From Ideonella_A sp031398385 (GTDB lineage: Bacteria; Pseudomonadota; Gammaproteobacteria; Burkholderiales; Burkholderiaceae_C), in contig JANNNE010000139.1 of assembly GCA_031398385.1 (NCBI GenBank), positions 1 to 7,545 on the forward strand: DNA of 7,545 nucleotides, read 5' to 3'. The notes beneath the pieces were generated by a model. That model saw nothing but the letters and a program-made list of their open reading frames with translations, was not told the origin of the DNA and made no database searches. The position numbers and the translations under genes were made by a program. Below are positions 1 through 6,142 of this stretch, piece after piece (position 1 is the first letter of the stretch; each line of letters begins with the position of its first letter).

Positions 1-1257
1 GGCCAGCATAGCAGCCGTGACCAGGGTGATGCCGTTGTCGGTGCGTTCGAAGCGCGCCGCATCGGCCACCGCGTCTTCGCCGATCACCAGGCCGTCGGGC
101 AGGGTGCAGCCGCGGTCCACCACCACGCGCGTGAGCCGCGCGCTGCGCCCGACCTGCACCTCGGGCAGCAGCACGGCCCAGCTGACGTTGGCGTAGGAAT
201 GCACCCGCACGCTGGAGAACAGCACCGAGCGGCGCACCAGGCCCGAGATGATGCAGCCGCCCGACACCAGCGACTCGATCGCCATGCCGCGCCGGTCGTC
301 ATGGTCGTGCACGAACTTGGCGGGCGGCAGTTGCGGCTGGTAGGTCCAGATCGGCCAGCGCGTGTCGTACAGATTGAGCTGCGGGTCGGTGGCCGTGAGG
401 TCGATGTTGGCGTCCCAGTAGGCGTCGATCGTGCCCACGTCGCGCCAGTAGGGCGAATCGCCGGGCTTGCCGGGCACGCCGCTCAGGTCGAACGGGTGCG
501 CCACCGCCTGGCCGTTGCGCACCGCGTGCGGGATCACGTCCTTGCCGAAGTCATGGCTCGAGTTCGGGTCTTGGATGTCGCGCTCGAGTTCGCGGTAGAG
601 GTAGCGCGCGTTGAAGATGTAGATCCCCATGCTGGCGAGCGCCAGGTCCGGGTGGCCGGGCATCGGCGGCGGGTCGGCCGGCTTCTCGACGAAGGCGGTG
701 ATGAGGCCTTTCTCGTCGACCGCCATCACGCCGAAGCCGGTGGCCTCGGCGCGCGGTACCGCGATGCAGCCGACGGTGCACTCGTGCCCCTTGGCCACAT
801 GATCGGCGAGCATCAGCGCGTAGTTCATCTTGTAGACATGGTCGCCTGCCAGCACGACGATGTATTCCGGGCCGTAGCTGTCGATGATGTCGAGATTCTG
901 ATAGACCGCGTCGGCGGTTCCGCTGTACCAGCCCTCCCCCTCGACACGCTGCTGCGCCGGCATCAGATCGACGAACTCGTTCATCTCGTTTTTCAGGAAT
1001 GCCCAGCCACGCTGCAGGTGCTGCAGCAGGCTGTGGCTCTTGTACTGCGTGATGACACCGATGCGACGGATGCCCGAATTCAGGCAGTTCGACAAGGCAA
1101 AGTCGATGATGCGGAACTTGCCGCCAAAATAGACGGCTGGTTTGGCCCGCCGGTCGGTCAGGTTGTGCAATCGGCTGCCACGTCCGCCGGCCAGAACCAG
1201 GGCCATCGCCCGCTTGGGCAATTCCATGCTGAGGACCAGATCGATCGACTTGTCCAT
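1..1257 (-). CDS. glgC: Glucose-1-phosphate adenylyltransferase (ADP-glucose pyrophosphorylase), 3' end cut by window edge
   Basis: This enzyme makes ADP-glucose and pyrophosphate from ATP and glucose-1-phosphate, the first committed and allosterically controlled step of bacterial glycogen synthesis in the cytoplasm. The 419 visible codons read without a stop from ATG at 1257 to base 1; E. coli GlgC has 431 residues, so roughly ten C-terminal residues lie outside. The N-terminal nucleotidyltransferase domain shows the LAGGRGSRL loop (residues 22-30), RAKPAVYFGG (37-46), PAQQR (100-104), LAGDH with D139 matching the E. coli catalytic Asp142, and FVEKP with K192 matching the glucose-1-phosphate-binding Lys195. 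The C-terminal left-handed beta-helix domain follows, with SLVSGGCIISG (329-339) and VLLPEVQVGRS (362-372). The start is chosen because AGGAGG lies four bases upstream; a second in-frame ATG at codon 11 lacks such support. The positions equivalent to E. coli activator-site Lys39 and His46 are Arg36 and Tyr43. The gene is divergent from glgP. Confidence 0.97.
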   Translation of the reverse strand, partial: MDKSIDLVLSMELPKRAMALVLAGGRGSRLHNLTDRRAKPAVYFGGKFRIIDFALSNCLNSGIRRIGVITQYKSHSLLQHLQRGWAFLKNEMNEFVDLMPAQQRVEGEGWYSGTADAVYQNLDIIDSYGPEYIVVLAGDHVYKMNYALMLADHVAKGHECTVGCIAVPRAEATGFGVMAVDEKGLITAFVEKPADPPPMPGHPDLALASMGIYIFNARYLYRELERDIQDPNSSHDFGKDVIPHAVRNGQAVAHPFDLSGVPGKPGDSPYWRDVGTIDAYWDANIDLTATDPQLNLYDTRWPIWTYQPQLPPAKFVHDHDDRRGMAIESLVSGGCIISGLVRRSVLFSSVRVHSYANVSWAVLLPEVQVGRSARLTRVVVDRGCTLPDGLVIGEDAVADAARFERTDNGITLVTAAMLA

Positions 1258-1261
1258 GTTG

Positions 1262-1267
1262 CCTCCT
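1262..1267 (-). promoter_or_regulatory. Ribosome-binding site of glgC
   Basis: On the minus strand AGGAGG lies four bases before the ATG at 1257. It is a near-perfect match to the 16S anti-Shine-Dalgarno sequence, and it decides the glgC start over the in-frame ATG ten codons further in. It is clearly stronger than the site in front of glgP and unlike glgX, which has no obvious site. Confidence 0.8.
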
Positions 1268-1308
1268 CTCCGGTGTAATCATTGACTCCAGATGTCGAAG
1301 TCGGCAGA

Positions 1309-1325
1309 CCATGAGCATGCCATGG
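1309..1325. promoter_or_regulatory. Hyphenated palindrome, possible operator
   Basis: The 5-base arms CCATG (1309-1313) and CATGG (1321-1325) flank a 7-base centre that itself contains GCATGC (1315-1320). A dyad in a divergent promoter region is a typical place for a dimeric regulator. No known regulator consensus is recognised, and short CATG-based dyads also arise by chance, so the call is tentative. Confidence 0.3.
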
Positions 1326-1366
1326 CTTCGGTCACGAACTGAAGGGATCGGGAGCGATTTCGCGGG

Positions 1367-1384
1367 CGGGAACATGAATTGCAT
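1367..1384 (+). promoter_or_regulatory. Possible sigma-54-type -24/-12 promoter for glgP-glgX
   Basis: GG at 1369-1370 and GC at 1381-1382 are separated by exactly ten bases, the spacing needed by RpoN. The -12 half reads TTGCA (1379-1383), matching the consensus fully. The -24 half is weaker: GGAAC in place of GGCAC, with G where T normally precedes it. Transcription would begin near 1393-1395 and give a leader of roughly 90 bases containing the hairpin at 1440-1458. No enhancer-binding-protein site is recognised upstream. Chance matches of this kind are common, so confidence is low. Confidence 0.25.
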
Positions 1385-1439
1385 GCAGCCCCGTGCGCCT
1401 GCCTGACCATCACCCTCACGCTTCAACCCGCGCCAAGAC

Positions 1440-1458
1440 CGTGCCGCCCGGCGGCATG
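1440..1458 (+). promoter_or_regulatory. Hairpin / inverted repeat in the glgP leader
   Basis: TGCCGCC (1442-1448) and GGCGGCA (1450-1456) form a perfect 7-base inverted repeat around one base. As RNA it can fold into an 8-base-pair stem (1440-1447 with 1451-1458, including one G-U pair) with a three-base loop. It ends 14 bases before the AAGGA ribosome-binding site of glgP. No run of T follows, so it is not an intrinsic terminator. It could be a leader structure affecting translation or RNA stability, or a DNA operator. Confidence 0.45.
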
Positions 1459-1472
1459 CAACGAACATCGAG

Positions 1473-1477
1473 AAGGA
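1473..1477 (+). promoter_or_regulatory. Ribosome-binding site of glgP
   Basis: AAGGA lies four bases before the first GTG (1482) and seven before a second in-frame GTG (1485). The longer spacing is closer to the usual optimum, so translation may begin at the second GTG. The two choices differ by one residue. There is no nearby in-frame ATG. Confidence 0.6.
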
Positions 1478-1481
1478 CACC

Positions 1482-3944
1482 GTGGTGAGCAAAGAAACTT
1501 CGCAGATTTCGCCCACGCCGTTTGGCGAGCAGATCGATGACCAGTTGTTGAAATCGGTCGGCACCCAACCCGATCAGGCCAGCCCCACCGAACTGATGCA
1601 GGCGGTCGCCCAGGTGGCACGCCAGCAGCTGTCGCAGCGATGGGTCGAGACCCAGCGGGCGGACAGCAGTGCCAAGGCGCGTCGTGTCTACTACCTGTCG
1701 ATGGAATTCCTGATCGGCCGCACCTTGACGAACGCGCTGGCCGGGCTGGATCTGCAGGAATCTGCAGCATCGGGTCTGGCCCACCACGCCAAATCCCTGG
1801 AAGACATCACCGCCTGCGAACCCGATGCCGCACTGGGCAACGGCGGCCTGGGCCGGCTTGCCGCCTGTTTTCTCGATTCGATGGCCAGCCTCGGGCTGCC
1901 CTCCTTCGGCTACGGCATCCGATACGAATACGGCATGTTCGCGCAGGAGATCGACGGCGGAGCGCAGATCGAGATCCCCGATCCCTGGCTGGCCGACGGC
2001 ACGCCGTGGGAATTTCCGCGCGCCAACATCAACGTGCCAATCCGTTTCGGGGGCTGGGTCGAACACCAAGGCGAAGGCGACCAGGCGAAGGCGATCTGGC
2101 GCCCAGCCGGCGAGGTGGCTGCCAAGGCCTACGACATGGTCGTGCCCGGCCACGGCACCAGCCGGGTCAGCACGCTGCGGCTGTGGAAGGCGGTCGCTCC
2201 GGCGCACCTGGATCTGCACGCCTTCAATACCGGCGACTACGGGCGCGCGGCCAGCATCAAGAACGAGTTCGAGAACATCTCCTGGGTGCTGTATCCGAAC
2301 GACAGCACGCCTGCTGGCCGCGAGTTGCGCCTGAAGCAGGAGTATTTCTTCACCGCCGCATCGATCCACGACATCGTCTGCCGGCACATCGAGGAGCACG
2401 GCAGCCTGGACAACCTGTCCGACCGGGTCGCGATCCACCTGAACGATACCCACCCGGCGATCGGCGTGGCCGAGCTGATGCGGCTGCTCTGCGACGACCA
2501 CGGCATGAGCTGGAAGTCGGCTTGGGCACAGTGCACGCGGGTGTTCTCGTACACCAACCACACCTTGATGCCGGAGGCACTGGAAACCTGGCCGGTGGCG
2601 CTGATGCAGCACGTGTTGCCGCGCCATCTGGAGATCATCTTCCGGATCAACAAGGAATTTCTCGAATTCGCAGCGGTGCAACGGCCGGGCGACGCGCAGT
2701 TTCTGGCCCGTTTGTCGTTGATCGACGAACATGGTGAGCGCCGGGTGCGGATGGCGCATCTGTCGATCGTCGGCAGTCACAAGGTCAACGGCGTTTCAGC
2801 GCTGCACTCCGATCTGCTGGTGCAGACCATCTTCGCGGATTTCGCCTCCCTGTGGCCGGACCGCTTCACCAACATGACCAACGGGGTGACGCCGCGGCGC
2901 TGGCTGCAACAGGCCAATCCCGGCCTCTCGGCATTGCTCGATACCTCGATCGGCCCGAAGTGGCGTTCGAACCTCGACGCCTTGTCGGCTCTGAAGGAAC
3001 TGCAGGACGATGCGGCATTCAAGGCCGACTTCCTGGCCGTCAAGCGCCACAACAAGGACCGTCTGGCCGAGTTGATCCATCGAACCACCGGCGTCGAGGT
3101 CAAGTCCGGCAGCCTGTTCGACGTCCAGGTCAAGCGCATTCACGAATACAAGCGCCAGCTGCTCAATGTGCTGCACGTGGTCAGCCGCTACCAGGCGATG
3201 CTGATCCATCCGCAAGGCATGAACGGGCGGCCCTGGGTGGCTCGAACGGTGATCTTCGCCGGCAAGGCGGCGTCGAGCTATCACATGGCCAAATCGATCA
3301 TCCGGCTGATCCACGATGTCGGCTCGGTGATCAACAACGATGCCCGCATCGGGGACAAGCTGAAGGTGGTGTTCATCCCGAACTACGGCGTCTCGATCGC
3401 TGAGGTGATCATGCCCGGCGCCGATCTGTCCGAGCAGATCTCGACCGCCGGCACCGAGGCATCCGGCACCGGCAACATGAAGCTGGCACTGAACGGCGCC
3501 CTGACCATCGGTACCGACGACGGTGCCAATATCGAGATCCGCCAGCAGGTCGGCGATGACAACATCTTCATCTTCGGGCTGCGCACGCCCGAGGTTCTGG
3601 CGCAGCGCCAGGCCGGCTACCAGCCGATGCGGCTGTATGAATCGAATGTCGCGCTGCGCAACGTGCTCGACGGCATTGCCGGCGGCCAGTTCTCGCCGAC
3701 CGAACCGGGCCGGTATCGGCAACTGGTCGATTCGCTGCTGTGGGGCGGCGACCACTATCTGTTGCTGGCCGACTACGCCGACTATGTCGCGACCCAGGCC
3801 CGAGTCGACGACCTGTACCGCGACCCTGGGCAATGGGCAGCGAAGGCGATCGCCAACGTCGCCGCCATGGGGGTGTTCTCGTCGGACCGTACGATCCGTG
3901 AATACGCCGAGCAGATCTGGCACGTCGCACCGGATGTCCGTTGA
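1482..3944 (+). CDS. glgP: Glycogen/alpha-glucan phosphorylase (GT35 family)
   Basis: This enzyme removes terminal alpha-1,4-linked glucose from glycogen by phosphorolysis, releasing glucose-1-phosphate and stopping about four residues before each branch; it acts in the cytoplasm with pyridoxal phosphate. The 820 residues compare with 815 in E. coli GlgP, and similarity by eye runs end to end: VYYLSMEFLIGRTL near residue 68, LGNGGLGRLAACFLDS near 118, AIHLNDTHP near 318, FSYTNHTLMPEALETWPV near 354, and KRIHEYKRQLLNVLHV in the C-terminal half. The family signature EASGTGNMKLALNG contains Lys667, which should form the Schiff base with the cofactor. Translation starts at GTG 1482 or GTG 1485. 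The gene is complete, without frameshift or missing motif. glgX follows after 22 bases in the same direction, almost certainly as an operon. Maltodextrin phosphorylase belongs to the same family, so substrate preference is inferred from the glgX/glgC context. Confidence 0.97.
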   Translation: MVSKETSQISPTPFGEQIDDQLLKSVGTQPDQASPTELMQAVAQVARQQLSQRWVETQRADSSAKARRVYYLSMEFLIGRTLTNALAGLDLQESAASGLAHHAKSLEDITACEPDAALGNGGLGRLAACFLDSMASLGLPSFGYGIRYEYGMFAQEIDGGAQIEIPDPWLADGTPWEFPRANINVPIRFGGWVEHQGEGDQAKAIWRPAGEVAAKAYDMVVPGHGTSRVSTLRLWKAVAPAHLDLHAFNTGDYGRAASIKNEFENISWVLYPNDSTPAGRELRLKQEYFFTAASIHDIVCRHIEEHGSLDNLSDRVAIHLNDTHPAIGVAELMRLLCDDHGMSWKSAWAQCTRVFSYTNHTLMPEALETWPVALMQHVLPRHLEIIFRINKEFLEFAAVQRPGDAQFLARLSLIDEHGERRVRMAHLSIVGSHKVNGVSALHSDLLVQTIFADFASLWPDRFTNMTNGVTPRRWLQQANPGLSALLDTSIGPKWRSNLDALSALKELQDDAAFKADFLAVKRHNKDRLAELIHRTTGVEVKSGSLFDVQVKRIHEYKRQLLNVLHVVSRYQAMLIHPQGMNGRPWVARTVIFAGKAASSYHMAKSIIRLIHDVGSVINNDARIGDKLKVVFIPNYGVSIAEVIMPGADLSEQISTAGTEASGTGNMKLALNGALTIGTDDGANIEIRQQVGDDNIFIFGLRTPEVLAQRQAGYQPMRLYESNVALRNVLDGIAGGQFSPTEPGRYRQLVDSLLWGGDHYLLLADYADYVATQARVDDLYRDPGQWAAKAIANVAAMGVFSSDRTIREYAEQIWHVAPDVR

Positions 3945-3947
3945 GCC

Positions 3948-3960
3948 GGCGGGTACCGCC
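3948..3960 (+). promoter_or_regulatory. Hairpin in the glgP-glgX gap
   Basis: GGCGG (3948-3952) and CCGCC (3956-3960) form a perfect five-base stem with loop GTA. It starts four bases after the glgP stop and ends six bases before the preferred glgX ATG, occupying the place where a ribosome-binding site would be expected. No T-run follows, so it is unlikely to be a terminator. Ribosomes finishing glgP would melt it, which suggests translational coupling; this is an inference. Confidence 0.4.
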
Positions 3961-3966
3961 AACAAC

Positions 3967-6096
3967 ATGAAGTTGACGGCTGGACGGTCGTGGCCGCTCG
4001 GAGCGCACCACGCCTGTCACGGTGTCAATTTCGCGGTCTTTTCGGCCCACGCCCAGGCCATCGAGCTGTGCCTGTTCGACAGCACCGGATCGACCGAGAT
4101 CGAACGCCTGCCGCTGCCGGCCCGCAGCGGCGACATCTGGCACGGTTTTCTCGAAGGCGCTGACGTTGGCCTGATCTACGGCCTGCGCGCCAGCGGCCCC
4201 TGGCAGCCTCAGCACGGGCACTGGTTCAACCCCAACAAGCTGCTGCTCGACCCCTACGCGAGGGATATCGTCGGCCGATTCGAGTGGCGCACCGAACATT
4301 TCGCCGCTTGCCCCACAAACCCGCAGCAGCTCGACAGGCAAGACAACGCGGCCTCTGCGTTGAAGGCACGGGTGGTCGACGAACGCCCTGGCCAGTTCGC
4401 CTGGGAAGACGATCGACCGCCCCAGATCGCACCCGCCGACACCGTGGTCTACGAGTTGCAGGTCAAGGCATTTTCCAAGCTCAACCTGGCGATTCCCTCG
4501 GAATTGCGCGGCAGCTACGCGGCGCTGGCTCACCCGGTGTCGATCGCGCATTTCAAGCGCCTGGGCGTCACCACGCTGGAGTTGTTGCCGGTTCACCACC
4601 ACCTCGACGAGCAACGCCTGGCCGCGATGGGCCTGGTGAATCACTGGGGCTACAACAGCCTCGGCTTTTTCTGTCCCGATCCCAAATTCGCTTCCGGCAT
4701 CGACGGCCGCACAGCTCGCGGCGAATTCCGTGCAACGGTCAAGGCGCTGCACCGAGCCGGCATCGAGGTCATCCTCGACGTGGTCTACAACCACACGGCC
4801 GAAAGTGACGCTTCCGGTCCATCGCTGAGCTTTCGCGGCCTCGACAACGCCTCCTACTACCGGCATCACGTCGACTCGGGCCAGCGCTGCCATCTCGACA
4901 ACTACACCGGTTGTGGCAACACGCTGGACATTCGAAACCAGGCGGTGCTGCGCCTGGTGACGGATTCGCTGCGGTTCTGGGTCGGCGAGATGCATGTCGA
5001 CGGTTTTCGATTCGACCTCGCACCCATCCTAGGCCGCGGCGACCATGGTTTCGACCACCGCGCTGCATTCTTCGCCGCGCTCGCGCAGGACCCGCTGCTG
5101 TCACGTGTCAAGCTGATCGCCGAACCCTGGGACATCGGGCCCGGCGGCTACCAGGTCGGCAATTTCCCGCGCGGCTGGCTCGAATGGAACGATCACTTCC
5201 GCGACACCATGCGCGGGTTCTGGCTGCACATGGGCCAGCCCGCGGGGCCGACCCGCGCCGAATTCGCGCTGCGCCTGTGTGGTTCGTCCGACCTGTTCGA
5301 AAACCGGTCCCGGCTGCCGACCGACTCGGTCAACTACGTCGTGTCGCATGACGGCTTCTGCCTGCGCGACCTGGTCTCGTTTCACGATCGCCACAACCAC
5401 GCCAACGGCGAAAACAACCGCGACGGACACCGGCACAACCTCAGCTTCAATTGCGGGGTCGAAGGCAACAGCGACAACCCGGCCGTGAATGCACTGCGCG
5501 CACGCCTGCAGCGCGCCTTGCTGGCCACGGCGCTGCTGGCGCAGGGCACGCCGATGCTTGCCGCCGGCGATGAACTCGGGCACGGCCAGGCCGGCAACAA
5601 CAATCCGTATTGTCAGGACAACGAGATCACCTGGATCGACTGGACAGCGGCCGACGACGATCTGCTGGCGTTCACGGCGCGGGTGCTGGCGCTGCGCAGG
5701 CAGTTGCAGCCGTTCGCGGCCCGCTGGTACAGCGCAGTCCGGGATCAGGACGGCGCGCCCGGTCTTTCCTGGTTGCGCAGCGATGGACAGACGCTGGACG
5801 GCGATGCCTGGCGCAGCCCCGACAGCCGGGTGCTCGGCTGCCTGATCCGCCAGCCCGGCCGCGCCGGTCACCCGGTGTTGCTGCTGATCAATGGCGATGC
5901 GGCCGATCGGTCCTTCCAGATTTCGTCGCCGGATCGATGGCTACTCGAATTCGACAGTGGGGATCGGGTCGGCAGCGGTCACGGCCGAATCGTCGTCGAG
6001 GGAGACCTGCTGCTGCCGGCGCACAGCCTGCTTCTGCTGGTCCCGGCTCCGACTGAGCCGTCTGCGAGTGCGGTCAACAGGGAGCCGCTGAAGTAG
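3967..6096 (+). CDS. glgX: Glycogen debranching enzyme GlgX (isoamylase type, GH13)
   Basis: This enzyme hydrolyses alpha-1,6 branch points of the phosphorylase-limit dextrin, freeing short maltooligosaccharides so that GlgP can continue. The 709 residues exceed E. coli GlgX (657), mostly through a longer C-terminal third. A CBM48-like N-terminal domain (about residues 9-100) begins LGAHHACHGVNFAVFSAHA. The GH13 barrel shows DVVYNH (271-276), DGFRFD with nucleophile D350, IAEPWD with acid/base E386, and SHDGF with transition-state Asp D462. The family-typical GNNNPYCQDN precedes W556-W559, and a C-terminal beta domain follows. ATG 3967 is preferred because the protein then aligns with the E. 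coli start. An in-frame ATG at 3934, overlapping glgP by 11 bases, is possible. Neither start has a clear Shine-Dalgarno site, suggesting coupling to glgP. One oddity: the first barrel strand reads YELQVKAF, with Gln165 and Ala168 where relatives usually have His and Gly. Confidence 0.96.
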   Translation: MKLTAGRSWPLGAHHACHGVNFAVFSAHAQAIELCLFDSTGSTEIERLPLPARSGDIWHGFLEGADVGLIYGLRASGPWQPQHGHWFNPNKLLLDPYARDIVGRFEWRTEHFAACPTNPQQLDRQDNAASALKARVVDERPGQFAWEDDRPPQIAPADTVVYELQVKAFSKLNLAIPSELRGSYAALAHPVSIAHFKRLGVTTLELLPVHHHLDEQRLAAMGLVNHWGYNSLGFFCPDPKFASGIDGRTARGEFRATVKALHRAGIEVILDVVYNHTAESDASGPSLSFRGLDNASYYRHHVDSGQRCHLDNYTGCGNTLDIRNQAVLRLVTDSLRFWVGEMHVDGFRFDLAPILGRGDHGFDHRAAFFAALAQDPLLSRVKLIAEPWDIGPGGYQVGNFPRGWLEWNDHFRDTMRGFWLHMGQPAGPTRAEFALRLCGSSDLFENRSRLPTDSVNYVVSHDGFCLRDLVSFHDRHNHANGENNRDGHRHNLSFNCGVEGNSDNPAVNALRARLQRALLATALLAQGTPMLAAGDELGHGQAGNNNPYCQDNEITWIDWTAADDDLLAFTARVLALRRQLQPFAARWYSAVRDQDGAPGLSWLRSDGQTLDGDAWRSPDSRVLGCLIRQPGRAGHPVLLLINGDAADRSFQISSPDRWLLEFDSGDRVGSGHGRIVVEGDLLLPAHSLLLLVPAPTEPSASAVNREPLK

Positions 6097-6142
6097 TCGA
6101 AGATTTCGCTCAAGCCTGGCTCCGCCTGACCGATAACCGACG

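Larger units (their letters stand above)
1258..1481. promoter_or_regulatory. Divergent glgC / glgPX intergenic control region
   Basis: These 224 bases separate the divergent starts of glgC and glgP, so promoters for both units should lie here. I see no convincing sigma-70 pair (TTGACA with TATAAT at 16-18 bases) on either strand; a lone TTGACT at 1282-1287 has no -10 partner at proper distance. The tetramer CATG occurs six times, at 1310, 1316, 1321, 1373, 1382 and 1455. The palindrome GCATGC occurs three times, at 1315, 1381 and 1454. Candidate substructures are listed separately. No protein-coding gene is evident in the interval. Confidence 0.7.

Noticed and set aside
199..1278. Long plus-strand open frame antisense to glgC
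   Set aside because: It mirrors glgC, whose protein matches the family from end to end. High GC content makes stop codons rare on the opposite strand. The translated sequence looks like no known protein and lacks its own support.
1282..1310. TTGACT as a sigma-70 -35 box for glgP
   Set aside because: No TATAAT-like hexamer occurs at 16-18 bases downstream; the sequence there is G/C-rich.
3523..3933. Upstream extension of the glgX frame into glgP
   Set aside because: The frame is open far into glgP, but that part is Arg/Ser/Thr-rich shadow sequence, whereas glgP itself is intact there. GlgX similarity begins only at about 3967.
1416..4995. Several long minus-strand open frames across glgP and glgX (about 390-475 codons)
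   Set aside because: These are antisense to well-supported enzymes and match codon-bias shadows. Their compositions (rich in Arg, Val, His, Gln) are typical of reverse-complement translations of GC-rich genes.
6044..6060. Inverted repeat CGGCTC-CGACT-GAGCCG as a glgX terminator
   Set aside because: It lies inside the glgX coding sequence, has only six base pairs, and is not followed by a T-run.
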